Assembly: GCF_002149015.1 (NCBI RefSeq)
Contig: NZ_NGFO01000002.1
Coordinates: 124,001 to 188,000 of the forward strand
From: Gordonia lacunae
GTDB taxonomy: Bacteria; Actinomycetota; Actinomycetes; Mycobacteriales; Mycobacteriaceae
Reading direction: 5' to 3'
Length of the DNA: 64,000 bases
Positions 43,337 through 52,325 of this stretch are shown here, piece by piece; position 1 is the first letter of the stretch, and every line of letters starts with the position of its first letter. A program made the translations under genes and the position numbers. Under the pieces are notes generated by a model. The model worked only from the letters and a program-made list of their open reading frames with translations, ran no database searches and had not been told where the DNA came from.

Positions 43337-44986
43337 TCAGCGGAAGCCGAGCACCTCGTCGCCCCACGCCTCCCAGATGTCGCCGTCGAGGTTCTGCACG
43401 ACCCGATCCTCGGCATCGATGCGCAGCACCGGACGATGGCCGGTGTCGTAGGTGGGCCACGGATCGCCGAGAGTCCCGGCGTCCGGCTCCTGCCCGTGCG
43501 CGAAGGCAGTCCAGCGTCGAACCATCCTCTCGGACACCGCTTCTCCCTGTTTGCGGCCGCCGAGCAGGAACGTGATGTCGCGGGGCCCGGCGCCCAGATT
43601 GCCCCACACGTACGGGACTTCGGTCGCGTGGGCGGCGCCGAGTCCGAGGAGCCGGAACATCCGTGTCGTCCAGTCGTAGCGGTACACGTAGACCGGCGCG
43701 GAGCGTGCGTGCGCCTCGGCGAGCCACAACGTGGGCATCCGGAACGCCACGTCGCGGGCCACGCCGAGCCCGGTGACCTTGGGGCGCAGACCCGAATAGG
43801 CCGAGAGCACCTGCGCACGCTCCGGCAGGACGACGTCCGGATACTCCTTCGCCATCCCTGCGAACATCCGCTCGATGTCGGCGGTGGTGATCGGCATGAG
43901 CGGGGACTTCATGTACTTGAACAGGTTCGCCTCGTCGCGGTTGGTCCCGATGATCAGCGGCACCGGATGCGCGCGACCCGCCCGATAGACGTCGAGGGGA
44001 TGCTCGGGCAGCAGATCGCCGTCGATGACCGGGGCGAAGGCGATGGTCCCCGGCGTCTCGCCGGGAATCTTCTCGAACAGCGTGGTGGTGATCGCCGAAC
44101 ACGTCATGCCGTCGAGTTCGTCGAGCCGCGCGACGATCTCGCCCGTGTCGAGCTCACCCGCGTCGATCCCGGCGGCCTCGAGCAACTGCGCGGCGACCCG
44201 CGCCGCCCGGTCCGCCCCGTACATCGACGTCACGGGTGAACTCTGCGCGATCGCCCGGCCGAAGAGCCCGGTCGCGGCCGGCATGGTGAGCAATGCGGTG
44301 ACCAGTCCCGCCCCGGCCGATTCGCCGAACACGGTCACCTTGTCAGGGTCGCCACCGAACGCGGCGATGTGGTCGTGAACCCAGCGCAGCGCCGCCAGCA
44401 CGTCACTGAGTCCGGCGTTGGACTCGAACCGCTCGTCGATCGACGACAGGTCGGCGAACCCGAGCACCCCGAGCCGGTAGTTGAGCGTCACGACGACGAC
44501 GTCACCCGTGGCGGCGAGGTTCGAGCCCTCATAGAACGGTTGGGCCCCGGATCCCAGCACGTAGGCGCCGCCGTGCAGCCACACCATGACCGGGAGTCCG
44601 ACCGCGTCGTCGGCATGCTCCGAGGCGCCCGGCGGGGTCCACACGTTGAGGAACAGACAGTCCTCGTCCATCACCACGTCCGGACCGAGGCGCACCGCGG
44701 GGTTCAGCTGCTGCGGGCACACCGCGCCGAAGGTCGAGGCATCCGCGACGTCCTCCGGGGCATCGCTCTCCCCGAGCGGCACCGCACGACGCCAGCGCAG
44801 CTCACCCACGGGCGGACGGGCGTACCGGATGCCCCGCCACACGTCGGCCCGCTCGCCGACGACGCCACGGTGGGTCCCGACGCGGGTCCGGGCCAGCGGC
44901 CGCGGACCGTCGGTTGCGTCTCCCCTGGGTGACGGCGGGATCGTGGACGTGCCCGGTTCGTCGTGCGTCATCAGTCCATCGTGCAC
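43337..44986 (-). CDS. Type-B carboxylesterase/lipase family protein
   Basis: The 549-residue alpha/beta hydrolase has the type-B signatures EDCLFLNVWTPPGAS and nucleophile elbow VTVFGESAGAGLVTAL, with the oxyanion LHGGAYVLGS and the His in LGAAHATEVPYVWGN. The acid is probably in IGTNRDEANLF. It has no signal peptide, so it is cytoplasmic. It would hydrolyse carboxylic esters. Start ATG 44986 or ATG 44971; neither has a clear SD. It faces the nSTAND gene and diverges from a small membrane protein. Confidence 0.92.
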   Translation of the reverse strand: MHDGLMTHDEPGTSTIPPSPRGDATDGPRPLARTRVGTHRGVVGERADVWRGIRYARPPVGELRWRRAVPLGESDAPEDVADASTFGAVCPQQLNPAVRLGPDVVMDEDCLFLNVWTPPGASEHADDAVGLPVMVWLHGGAYVLGSGAQPFYEGSNLAATGDVVVVTLNYRLGVLGFADLSSIDERFESNAGLSDVLAALRWVHDHIAAFGGDPDKVTVFGESAGAGLVTALLTMPAATGLFGRAIAQSSPVTSMYGADRAARVAAQLLEAAGIDAGELDTGEIVARLDELDGMTCSAITTTLFEKIPGETPGTIAFAPVIDGDLLPEHPLDVYRAGRAHPVPLIIGTNRDEANLFKYMKSPLMPITTADIERMFAGMAKEYPDVVLPERAQVLSAYSGLRPKVTGLGVARDVAFRMPTLWLAEAHARSAPVYVYRYDWTTRMFRLLGLGAAHATEVPYVWGNLGAGPRDITFLLGGRKQGEAVSERMVRRWTAFAHGQEPDAGTLGDPWPTYDTGHRPVLRIDAEDRVVQNLDGDIWEAWGDEVLGFR

Positions 44987-45043
44987 CGTGAACCTGTTCC
45001 GGTTGCCCAGAATTTCCGTGCGCCTCCTGGGTAGTGTGACCGC

Positions 45044-45397
45044 ATGGAGCTACTACGCAACGTCGTAATCTTCCTGCACATCATCGGCTTCGCGGTCACC
45101 TTCGGCGCCTGGGTCACCCAGCTCGCGGCGCGCGAGTTCCGCGTCACCCGCGTGATGGACTACGGGATTCTGCTCTCCCTGCTCACCGGACTCGCGCTCG
45201 CGGCGCCGTGGCCGGCCGGAATCGACCTGAACTACCCCAAGATCGGCATCAAACTGGTGATCCTGGTGGTCCTCGGCGCGATCCTCGGCATCGGGAGCGC
45301 GCGGCAGAAGCGCACCGGCGAACCCGTCCTGCGTCCCCTCTTCTGGGCCGTCGGTGCCTTGTCCCTGCTCGCCGCGGGCCTCGCGGTCATCTGGTAG
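45044..45397 (+). CDS. Small four-helix membrane protein, hypothetical
   Basis: The 117-residue membrane protein has segments at about 7-25, 38-55 (YGILLSLLTGLALAA), 68-85 (GIKLVILVVLGAILGIG) and 97-115. There are short charged loops and an early His (FLHIIGFAVTF). It resembles small actinobacterial membrane proteins of unknown role. It is followed by a perfect hairpin terminator and the convergent tRNA-Thr. Confidence 0.75.
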   Translation: MELLRNVVIFLHIIGFAVTFGAWVTQLAAREFRVTRVMDYGILLSLLTGLALAAPWPAGIDLNYPKIGIKLVILVVLGAILGIGSARQKRTGEPVLRPLFWAVGALSLLAAGLAVIW

Positions 45398-45426
45398 CCG
45401 ACCCGGTGGCGAGATCCGCCGACGAC

Positions 45427-45457
45427 AACGCCGCGCACCGGATCGGTGCGCGGCGTT
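45427..45457. terminator. Perfect 13-bp hairpin, bidirectional terminator
   Basis: AACGCCGCGCACC (45427-45439), loop GGATC, GGTGCGCGGCGTT (45445-45457). It lies between the membrane-protein gene and the convergent tRNA-Thr gene and can end both transcripts. Confidence 0.8.
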
Positions 45458-45463
45458 CGTGCG

Positions 45464-45538
45464 TGGAGCCCCCTGTCGGGATTGAACCGACGACCGCTCG
45501 CTTACAAGGCGAGTGCTCTACCACTGAGCTAAGGAGGC
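45464..45538 (-). tRNA. tRNA-Thr (anticodon TGT)
   Basis: Read on the minus strand, the cloverleaf is complete: acceptor GCCTCCT/AGGGGGC (one G-T pair), D-stem GCTC/GAGC, anticodon stem CTCGC/GCGAG with loop CTTGTAA (anticodon TGT, reading ACA/ACG codons), and T-stem GTCGG/CCGAC with loop TTCAATC. The discriminator is T and CCA is encoded. It is followed by a strong hairpin. No integrase or second attachment copy is seen nearby, so it is not used as an integration site here. Confidence 0.95.
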
Positions 45539-45605
45539 GCGCGAGCGAGTATATCCGCCGGACCGCCGTCCACGTCATCGGCACCCGACCGGCCGGGCCG
45601 CCGGA

Positions 45606-45992
45606 TCAGCCCCGGATCGCGGCGACCGCTTCGATCTCCACCAGCTGGTCGTCGTAGGCGAGGACCGAGACGCCCAGCAGGCTGCCGGCGGGCCTGTGGT
45701 CGCCGAAGGCCTCGGTCACCGCGTCCCACGCGACCACCAGATCGGCCTGCAGGTGTTCGGCGACGAACACGGTCACCTTGGCGACGTCGCGCAGCGTCGC
45801 GCCGGACTCGATCAGCGCGGCCTCCAGGTTCTTCATGCACTGCACGGCCTGCTCGCGGACGTTCCCGGGGGCGACGGTCGCGCCGTCGGCGTCGATGGGC
45901 GCCGCGCCGGCGGTGAAGACGAGACTTCCGGGACTCACCGTGGCGCTACGGGTGTGGCCGTCTCGAGGACCGTTGATCTGCACGGAGGACAT
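45606..45992 (-). CDS. Rid family protein (YjgF/YER057c/UK114), non-RidA subgroup
   Basis: The 128-residue protein has the fold's conserved start MSSVQINGPRDGHTRSATVS, the central CMKNLEAALIESGATLRDVAKVTVFV, and the end QLVEIEAVAAIRG. True RidA enzymes, which destroy the 2-aminoacrylate made from serine and threonine by dehydratases, need an Arg in the PARSxV stretch. Here that place reads RPAGSLLGVSVL, with Gly for Arg. So imine-deaminase activity is unlikely and it should be called only Rid-family. Its neighbours are a tRNA-Thr and a threonine exporter. Confidence 0.88.
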   Translation of the reverse strand: MSSVQINGPRDGHTRSATVSPGSLVFTAGAAPIDADGATVAPGNVREQAVQCMKNLEAALIESGATLRDVAKVTVFVAEHLQADLVVAWDAVTEAFGDHRPAGSLLGVSVLAYDDQLVEIEAVAAIRG

Positions 45993-46080
45993 GCCGCGAT
46001 CGTAGACGAGCGGCCTCGGTCGCGACCGCCGCCGACTCCTCCGCGCACCCTGCCGGTGCCGCCCGGACCGCGGAGGTGTA

Positions 46081-46155
46081 TCCAGTCTCCTGTCAGGGTT
46101 GAACCGGCCGGGTGTCGGTTACCCCGCGAGCACTCCACCACCGACCCGAGGAGGC
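46081..46155 (-). pseudogene. Decayed tRNA-Thr (GGT anticodon) remnant
   Basis: Read on the minus strand, this aligns without gaps to tRNA-Thr(TGT) at 45464-45538 with about 49 of 76 matches. The acceptor strand GCCTCCT, the anticodon loop GGGGTAA (anticodon GGT, a threonine anticodon), and the T-loop TTCAACC are kept. Pairing is broken once each in the acceptor, D and T stems and at both ends of the anticodon stem, and the CCA end reads GGA. It is thus a pseudogene. The plus-strand copy of its acceptor (GAGGAGG, 46148-46154) is the SD of thrE, 6 bases before its GTG. Confidence 0.7.
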
Positions 46156-46160
46156 CTTGC

Positions 46161-47657
46161 GTGCGCGAACAGATCGGCCGTGTCCTGCGTCGGCTCAGCG
46201 GCAGCCGGCAGGCGACGATCGACACCATCGAACCCGGCAGCATCATGGTGTCGCCGCGCAAGCCGATCGAACCGTTCGACGTCGCGGCCATCACCGAGGT
46301 ACTCGACCTCGCCACCAAGATCGGCGCCGTGCTGCTCGACTCGGGCACGGGAGCCATCGACACCCAGACCCAGATCAAGTTCGTCGCCGGTGTGTACGGC
46401 CTCGAGGACGTCGACGTCGACGTCACCTACAACACGATCGTGGTCAGCGCCCGGCGCGGCGCGACACTCCCGCCCATCACGACCATGGAGCAGGTCTACT
46501 ACCGCTCGATGGACTTCACCCGGCTCGCCCAGGTCGACCGCCTCGTCCGCCGCATCCGCGATTCGTTCATCAGCCCGTCCACGGCGCACCAGATGGTCGA
46601 CGAGATCATCACGGCACCCCACCCCTATCCGCACTGGCTGGCCACGACCGCCTGGGGGATGATGGCGTCGGGCATCGCGGTCCTGCTCGGTGGTGAGTAC
46701 CTCGTCGCCGCGCTCGCCTTCTTGACCACCGTGGTGACGGTCACCGTGAACCGCTGGCTCAACCGCATCGGAACCCCCGTCTTCTTCCAGCAGCTCACCG
46801 GCGGTTTCATCGCGGTCGTCCCGGCCGCCCTCGTCTTCGCCGCCGCCGAACGGCTCGGCGTCCAGATCGCGCCGTCGCAGGTCATCGCGGCCGGCATCGT
46901 CGTGCTGCTGTCCGGACTGTCGCTGGTCGGCTCGGTCCAGGACGCGATCACCGGCGCACCCATCACCGGGGTGGCCCGCTTCTTCGAGTTGCTCCTGATG
47001 ACCGGTGGCATCATCGCCGGCGTCGGTGTCGCGATCCGGATCCTGGAGGCGGGAGGCATCTTCCTCCCGACCATCACCACGACGACCAGCTTCGAGGTCG
47101 TCGAACTCCCGATCCGCGTGGTCGCGGGCGCGGTGGCCGCCTGCGCCTACGCGCTGGCCAGCTACGCCGAGACCCGGGCCCTCAGCGTGGCATTCCTCGG
47201 CGGCTTCATCGGTACCGCCGTGGCGGCCGCGTCGACGTTCACCGACATCGGCGACGTCATCGCCAACGGACTGGCGGCGGCTTTCGTCGGACTGATCGGC
47301 GGTCTGCTCGCACGCCGTGCGCTGACGCCCCCGCTGGTCGTCGCCGTGGCCGGCATCACCCCGCTGCTGCCCGGTCTCGCGGTCTATCGGGGCCTGTACG
47401 GCATCCTCGGCGACCAGACCCTCGACGGGTTCACCTGGATCGCGAACGCGTTGGCCATCGGTTGCGCGCTCGCCGCGGGCGTCACGCTGGGCGAGTTCGT
47501 CGCCCGGTCGCTGCGTCGGCCCCAGCTGCCACCCCGCCCGGACTGGCGACTCCGCCGCCGGATCGCCCTGCGCGAGGACCGCGAGGCGCGTCAGGCGCAC
47601 GCCGCCGCGCGCCGGGCCCGCGCGAACCGATGGCGCCCGCCACCACCACGGCGCTGA
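46161..47657 (+). CDS. thrE: Threonine/serine exporter ThrE
   Basis: The 498-residue ThrE-family membrane protein has an N-terminal cytoplasmic domain (to about 165, LDLATKIGAVLLDSGTGAID, VDVTYNTIVVSARRG). About 10 membrane helices follow, including FFQQLTGGFIAVVPAALVF and LVVAVAGITPLLPGLAVYRG, motifs shared with Corynebacterium glutamicum ThrE. It exports threonine and serine by proton antiport. The GTG at 46161 is preceded by GAGGAGG; no other start fits. The leader is the antisense of a decayed tRNA-Thr. A basic C-terminal tail (RARANRWRPPPPRR) is cytoplasmic. Confidence 0.94.
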   Translation: MREQIGRVLRRLSGSRQATIDTIEPGSIMVSPRKPIEPFDVAAITEVLDLATKIGAVLLDSGTGAIDTQTQIKFVAGVYGLEDVDVDVTYNTIVVSARRGATLPPITTMEQVYYRSMDFTRLAQVDRLVRRIRDSFISPSTAHQMVDEIITAPHPYPHWLATTAWGMMASGIAVLLGGEYLVAALAFLTTVVTVTVNRWLNRIGTPVFFQQLTGGFIAVVPAALVFAAAERLGVQIAPSQVIAAGIVVLLSGLSLVGSVQDAITGAPITGVARFFELLLMTGGIIAGVGVAIRILEAGGIFLPTITTTTSFEVVELPIRVVAGAVAACAYALASYAETRALSVAFLGGFIGTAVAAASTFTDIGDVIANGLAAAFVGLIGGLLARRALTPPLVVAVAGITPLLPGLAVYRGLYGILGDQTLDGFTWIANALAIGCALAAGVTLGEFVARSLRRPQLPPRPDWRLRRRIALREDREARQAHAAARRARANRWRPPPPRR

Positions 47658-47824
47658 CGCGAGGCGGCTGGCCGTGAGCACCGGTGATGCCCGGGTAGAA
47701 TGCGGAGCAGGGCGTGTCATCGACGGCCACTTCGCACCAGCGAATCGGTCGAGACACCGCACCACTGCGCCGCTGTGACATCGCGCGCCGCACGCACACC
47801 ATGCCGCACAACGAGGGGACTCAC

Positions 47825-47986
47825 ATGCCCGCGAAGACGACCGACATCGCCGACGAAGAACTGGAGCCGGTGGCCGACGAGACCGCCAACTCGGCGCGCC
47901 GCGTCGTCGCCGCGTACGCGACCGACGCCGACGAGTGCCGGATGCTGTTCGCCATGCTGGGGATCGCGCCGGGCGAGAACGCCTGA
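47825..47986 (+). CDS. 53-residue hypothetical protein upstream of otsA
   Basis: A small acidic protein: [20 protein letters not shown], then the helical [20 protein letters not shown] and [13 protein letters not shown]. The ATG at 47825 follows GAGGGGACTCAC. Its stop is 4 bases before the otsA start, so the two are probably co-translated. It has no recognised domain; related short ORFs are expected upstream of otsA in relatives, but this was not checked. Confidence 0.6.
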   Translation: MPAKTTDIADEELEPVADETANSARRVVAAYATDADECRMLFAMLGIAPGENA

Positions 47987-47990
47987 CCAG

Positions 47991-49520
47991 GTGGCTCCGC
48001 GAGCAGGAGAAACCCACCCCGAGACCGACGGCGTGACCGGTCCCGACCGGGCCACGCACGACGGAGCGGAGTTCGTGGTCGTCGCGAACCGTCTGCCCGT
48101 CGACAAAGAGGTCCTCCCCGACGGCACCGTCAACTGGAAGCGGAGTCCGGGTGGGCTCGTCACCGCGCTCGAGCCGATCCTGCGCGCCAACACCGGGGCC
48201 TGGGTCGGTTGGTCGGGGATTCCCGACTCCGACGACAACCCCGACATCGAGGGCATCGACATCCACGCGGTCCCCCTGTCGACGCAGGAGATCGCCGAGT
48301 ACTACGAGGGCTTCTCCAACGCCACACTGTGGCCGCTCTACCACGACGTCATCGTCAAACCCGAGTACCACCGCGAATGGTGGAACACGTATGTCGAGGT
48401 GAACCGCCGGTTCGCCGAGGCGGCGTCGAGGGCGGCGGGCGACGGCGCCGTCGTCTGGGTGCAGGACTACCAGCTGCAACTGGTGCCCAAGATGCTGCGG
48501 ATGCTGCGGCCCGACGTCAAGATCGGCTTCTTCCTGCACATCCCGTTCCCGCCGGTCGAACTGTTCATGCAGATGCCGTGGCGGACCGAGATCGTCGAAG
48601 GCCTCCTCGGCGCCGACCTCATCGGGTTCCACCTGCCGGGCGGGGCACAGAACTTCCTCTTCCTGGCGCGGCGCCTCGCCGGTCAGGCGACGAGCAAGGG
48701 CACCGTCGGCGTGCGCTCGCGTTTCGGCGTGGTGCAGGTCGGGTTCCGGACGGTGCGCGTCGGCGCATTCCCCATCTCGATCGAGTCCGGCGAGCTCGAC
48801 GCACTGTCCAAGACCCGCAAGATCCGCGAACGCGCCGCCGAGATCCGCCGTGAGCTGGGCAATCCGAAGACGATCATGCTCGGCGTCGACCGACTCGACT
48901 ACACCAAGGGCATCGACGTCCGGCTCAAGGCCATCTCGGAACTGCTGGCCGAGAAGCGCCTCGACCCCGCCGACACGGTGATGCTGCAACTCGCGACGCC
49001 GAGCCGGGAACGCGTCGAGAGCTACAAGCAGATGCGCGCCGGCATCGAACAGCTCGTCGGGAACATCAACGGCACCTACGCGAGCGTGGGGCAACCCGTG
49101 GTGCAGTACCTGCACCGTCCGGTCCCCCGTGAGGAACTCCTGGCCTTCTTCGTGGCGGCCGACGTCATGCTGGTCACGCCCCTGCGCGACGGCATGAATC
49201 TGGTCGCCAAGGAGTACGTGGCCTGCCGGGGCGATCTGGGCGGCGCGCTCGTGCTCAGCGAATTCACCGGCGCGGCAGCCGAATTGCGCTCGGCCTACCA
49301 GGCCAATCCGTACGACCTCGACGGCGTGAAGGACGCCATCGAGGCCGCGGTCGAACAAAGCGAACACGAGGGCAGGCGGCGCATGCGCGCGCTGCGCCGG
49401 CAGGTCCTCGCGCACGATGTCGCGAAGTGGGCGGAGAGCTTCCTCGGCACCCTCGGCGCCGATTCCGACACCGAGCTGTCACCCAATCGGGGTGTGCACC
49501 TGGTGGGCGAGCCGGAGTGA
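47991..49520 (+). CDS. otsA: Trehalose-6-phosphate synthase OtsA
   Basis: The 509-residue GT20 retaining glycosyltransferase makes trehalose-6-phosphate from NDP-glucose and glucose-6-phosphate. Motifs are [45 protein letters not shown], the donor site [17 protein letters not shown], and [20 protein letters not shown]. The GTG at 47991 matches the mycobacterial OtsA start. It follows a 53-residue ORF by 4 bases and overlaps otsB by 4 bases (GTGA). Trehalose here supplies osmoprotection and the glycolipid trehalose mycolates. Confidence 0.96.
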   Translation: MAPRAGETHPETDGVTGPDRATHDGAEFVVVANRLPVDKEVLPDGTVNWKRSPGGLVTALEPILRANTGAWVGWSGIPDSDDNPDIEGIDIHAVPLSTQEIAEYYEGFSNATLWPLYHDVIVKPEYHREWWNTYVEVNRRFAEAASRAAGDGAVVWVQDYQLQLVPKMLRMLRPDVKIGFFLHIPFPPVELFMQMPWRTEIVEGLLGADLIGFHLPGGAQNFLFLARRLAGQATSKGTVGVRSRFGVVQVGFRTVRVGAFPISIESGELDALSKTRKIRERAAEIRRELGNPKTIMLGVDRLDYTKGIDVRLKAISELLAEKRLDPADTVMLQLATPSRERVESYKQMRAGIEQLVGNINGTYASVGQPVVQYLHRPVPREELLAFFVAADVMLVTPLRDGMNLVAKEYVACRGDLGGALVLSEFTGAAAELRSAYQANPYDLDGVKDAIEAAVEQSEHEGRRRMRALRRQVLAHDVAKWAESFLGTLGADSDTELSPNRGVHLVGEPE

Positions 49521-50305
49521 GCGACAACGGGATTCCCGCCGAGCTCACCGACGCGCTGACGCGGGCCGCCGGTGTGGGGGTGCTGCTCCTGGCGAGCGAC
49601 TACGACGGATGCGTCTCGCCGATCGTCTCGCGACCCGAGGACGCCGTCCCCGACCCCGCGTCGATCGACGCTCTCGTGGCCGCCGCCGCACTGCCCGACA
49701 CCGTCGTCGCCGTGGTGTCCGGTCGCGAGCGCGCCGTGCTCGCCGCGCTGTCCGGCCTCGAGGCACCGGTGGTGCTGGTCGGCAGTCACGGCAGCGAGTT
49801 CGAGTCCGGCTTCGCGGTCGAGATCACCGACGAGGCCCGGGCCTTGCTGAACCGGCTCATCGACGAGCTGTCCTCGATCGCCGCCGACTTCCCCGGCAGC
49901 ACCGTCGAGGTCAAACCCGCCAGCACCGTGTTGCACGTGCGCAATGCCTCGGAGACCGACGCCGTCGCCGCCCTCGATCGTGCTCGCAGCGGCCCGGCCT
50001 CCTGGCCCGGCGTGCACACCACCGAGGGAAAGGCCGTTCTCGAACTCGCGGTGATCGAGACCAGCAAGGGTCACGCGCTCGACACCCTGCGCGACCGGAT
50101 CGGCGCCGACGCGGTCATCTACCTCGGTGATGACGTCACCGACGAGAAGGCCTTCGCCCACCTCCGGCCGGGAGACGGCGACATCGGCATCAAGGTCGGT
50201 GAGGGCGACACCGCCGCCGGATTCCGCATCGCCGACACCGACGACGTCGCAACGGTTCTCGCGTTCGTGGCCGACCAGCGGGCGCGCGCGTCGTCGACCG
50301 GTTAG
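49517..50305 (+). CDS. otsB: Trehalose-6-phosphate phosphatase OtsB
   Basis: The 262-residue HAD phosphatase removes phosphate from trehalose-6-phosphate. HAD motif I is [11 protein letters not shown] (nucleophile and general acid Asp), with Cys where Thr is usual. Motif II is VSGRERAVL, the Lys lies in [16 protein letters not shown], and motif IV is [12 protein letters not shown]. Its GTG overlaps the otsA stop, giving an otsA-otsB operon. It converges with the metallopeptidase gene with 4 bases of overlap (50302-50305). Confidence 0.94.
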   Translation: MSDNGIPAELTDALTRAAGVGVLLLASDYDGCVSPIVSRPEDAVPDPASIDALVAAAALPDTVVAVVSGRERAVLAALSGLEAPVVLVGSHGSEFESGFAVEITDEARALLNRLIDELSSIAADFPGSTVEVKPASTVLHVRNASETDAVAALDRARSGPASWPGVHTTEGKAVLELAVIETSKGHALDTLRDRIGADAVIYLGDDVTDEKAFAHLRPGDGDIGIKVGEGDTAAGFRIADTDDVATVLAFVADQRARASSTG

Positions 50306-51453
50306 GCCGACTGGGCCGGCGCCGCGACGAGCGGGTCCGTCGGCACCGCCCGGCGGGCACTCTCACGGATCACCTCGTGCACGAACCCGAGTTTGCGGAC
50401 GACCGGCTCGGGGATCGTGAAGGGGTACAGCGGTCGGCGCCCCATCGCCACATTCACCCGATTCAGCATGAGCGACAACCACTTCCAGTCGTAGAGCAAC
50501 CGTTCGATCGGCTCGTCGGCATACGACCGGAGCGGCACGATGTCACGCTCCATCGTGAACCGGACCTGCTGGGCATCGAGATTGAGACCGGATTCCCGTG
50601 CGGTGTCGATGGTTCCGGTGATGTGCAGGTAGTGCGCGAAGCACTCGGCGAAGTCCTCCCACGGGTGCATCGTGGCGTACTCGGAGATGAACGACTCGTG
50701 CCAGTTCTCCGGTGCCCCGAACCGGTAGTGCCGGGTGATCGCGTCGGCGTAGCTCGCGCGTTCGTCGCCGAACAACTCCCGGCACCGGTCCAGGTATCGG
50801 TCCGCGCCCGGGCCGGTCTCGACGAGGACGTGTTCGAAGTAGTGGCCGGTCTCGTGCCGGAAGTGACCGAGCATCGTCCGGTACTGCTCGCCGAGGTCGA
50901 CCCGCAACCGCTCGCGATAGGCATCCTGGGTCTCGGCCAGGTCGATCGTCACGACGCCGCCCGCGTGACCGATCATCACCGGCCGGCCGAGGGTCTGACT
51001 CGACAACAGGTCGAACGCCAGGCCGCCCTCGGTGCGCCAGAACGGCTCCACCGGCAGACCCAGATCGACGAGTTGGTACACCAGCAACCGCAGATCGAAC
51101 GACGCCGGCGCGAGCTTCTCCAGCGCGATGGTGTCCTCGGCGTCGGGCTGACGCCGGATCAGCGACTCCGGGAAACAGCGTCCCCGGAGACCGATGTTGT
51201 CCTCCGTGACCTCGGCCGGGGTCAACCAGTTGCAGTGCGTGCGGTCCCACAGCGAGCACCGCACCCACCGGCGCGTCTCACTCGGCCCGCCCGCTCCGCT
51301 CCCGGCGCCGGCGTCGATCTCGACCCCCTCCGGCGAGACCGCGTACAGCGACCGCGACGGCAGATGGACGCCGACCGTCGTCCCGCAGTTCGGGCACGTC
51401 TGACGGTCGAAGCCCGACAGCGCATTGCAGACCGGGCAGGTGAGCGCGTGCAC
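50302..51453 (-). CDS. Zinc-ribbon zinc-binding metallopeptidase family protein
   Basis: The 383-residue protein begins with a zinc ribbon (CPVCNALSGFDRQTCPNCGTT) and has the thermolysin-like zinc helix RHETGHYFEHVLVE at about residue 198, with a further conserved HPWEDFAECFAHYLHI. It belongs to the putative zinc-binding metallopeptidase group, whose substrate is unknown. The GTG at 51453 was chosen since the frame beyond runs into the transglutaminase gene. It ends overlapping otsB by 4 bases and follows the transglutaminase-like gene by 5 bases, so those two probably form one unit. Confidence 0.88.
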   Translation of the reverse strand: MHALTCPVCNALSGFDRQTCPNCGTTVGVHLPSRSLYAVSPEGVEIDAGAGSGAGGPSETRRWVRCSLWDRTHCNWLTPAEVTEDNIGLRGRCFPESLIRRQPDAEDTIALEKLAPASFDLRLLVYQLVDLGLPVEPFWRTEGGLAFDLLSSQTLGRPVMIGHAGGVVTIDLAETQDAYRERLRVDLGEQYRTMLGHFRHETGHYFEHVLVETGPGADRYLDRCRELFGDERASYADAITRHYRFGAPENWHESFISEYATMHPWEDFAECFAHYLHITGTIDTARESGLNLDAQQVRFTMERDIVPLRSYADEPIERLLYDWKWLSLMLNRVNVAMGRRPLYPFTIPEPVVRKLGFVHEVIRESARRAVPTDPLVAAPAQSA

Positions 51454-51458
51454 GCGGC

Positions 51459-52268
51459 TCAGCCTATCCGGACGCGTGCGATCCCGTCGTCGATCGGAAG
51501 CTCGCCGCGCACCGTTGCGGTCACCTCGTAGGAGTTGAGGTTGATCGAACCACGATGGTTGTCGAGGAACGCGGTGTCGGCGGCATCGCGGCCGGTCGAG
51601 ATCCGCACGATGCTCTGCCGCGGAGCGAGTCCGGTCGCGTCGACGACCACCCACTCGCCGTCCACGATCGCCTCGGCGACGGCGTGGAAGTCCATCGGCG
51701 AGCATCCCGGCGCGTAGACCGCGACGAGACGCGCGGGGATGTTGAGCGCCCGCAGGAGCGCGACGACCAGATGCGCGTAGTCGCGGCACACGCCCGCACC
51801 GGCGAGCAGTGTGTCCGCGGCACCGTCGATGGGGTCGGAGGTCCCGGGGATGTAGCTGAGCCGATCCGACACGAACTCGGTGACCTGGCTCAGGATCTCA
51901 CCGTCGGGCAGCGACGAGTCGAACTGACCCGCGGCGAATCCGAAGAACTTGTCGCACTCGGCATACCGGCTGGGACGCAGATACGTCGAGCGATCGGCGA
52001 TGTCGACGGGCAGCGGATCGGCGGGGGTGAGCACCGACGCCCAGTAGTCGATGGTCAGAACACCCCGCTCGAGTTGTAGCCGGTGGATCCGTGATCCGTG
52101 CGGGCCGATGATCTCCTCCGGGGTCACCGACCGACCGTCGAACTCGAGCTTGAGTTCCTCCTCCAGCTGGAGTCCGGGCAATCGGGCGACGGTGATCTGC
52201 ATCTCCAGTTCGGTGGGGTCGTCGACCCGCACCTCGAGCCGTGCGGACACATCGCGGGGCAGCGTCAT
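51459..52268 (-). CDS. Transglutaminase-like family protein
   Basis: The 269-residue protein has a transglutaminase/protease-like core: Cys in AGAGVCRDYAHLVVALLR, His in SPMDFHAVAEAIV, Asp in WVVVDATGLAP. The N-terminal beta domain (LRPSRYAECDKFFGFAAG) is usual for the actinobacterial proteins next to DUF403/circularly permuted ATP-grasp genes, but those partners are absent here. It would act on a peptide bond. Start ATG 52268. Confidence 0.88.
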   Translation of the reverse strand: MTLPRDVSARLEVRVDDPTELEMQITVARLPGLQLEEELKLEFDGRSVTPEEIIGPHGSRIHRLQLERGVLTIDYWASVLTPADPLPVDIADRSTYLRPSRYAECDKFFGFAAGQFDSSLPDGEILSQVTEFVSDRLSYIPGTSDPIDGAADTLLAGAGVCRDYAHLVVALLRALNIPARLVAVYAPGCSPMDFHAVAEAIVDGEWVVVDATGLAPRQSIVRISTGRDAADTAFLDNHRGSINLNSYEVTATVRGELPIDDGIARVRIG

Positions 52269-52325
52269 GGACTCACCGTAGGGGATGCGCGCGTCGACGG
52301 CAGCGGCAGGCGGCGGGGCGACCCG

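Noticed and set aside
41472-43451. 659-residue plus-strand frame inside the nSTAND gene
   Set aside because: Out-of-frame shadow of the WD40 repeat region, with no domain signature and no RBS.
45464-45538. tRNA-Thr as an integration site of a mobile element
   Set aside because: No integrase gene and no direct repeat of the tRNA 3' end nearby.
46081-46155. Functional second tRNA-Thr
   Set aside because: Mismatches break the acceptor, D, anticodon and T stems, and the CCA end is absent, so only a remnant is supported.
46081-46160. T-box riboswitch in the thrE leader
   Set aside because: No T-box core (TGGnACCGCG-like) or specifier loop was found; the tRNA-like sequence is on the opposite strand.
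46119-49415. 1098-residue open frame on the minus strand
   Set aside because: It runs antisense through thrE, a small ORF and otsA, all with clear family motifs; it is a high-GC codon-position shadow.
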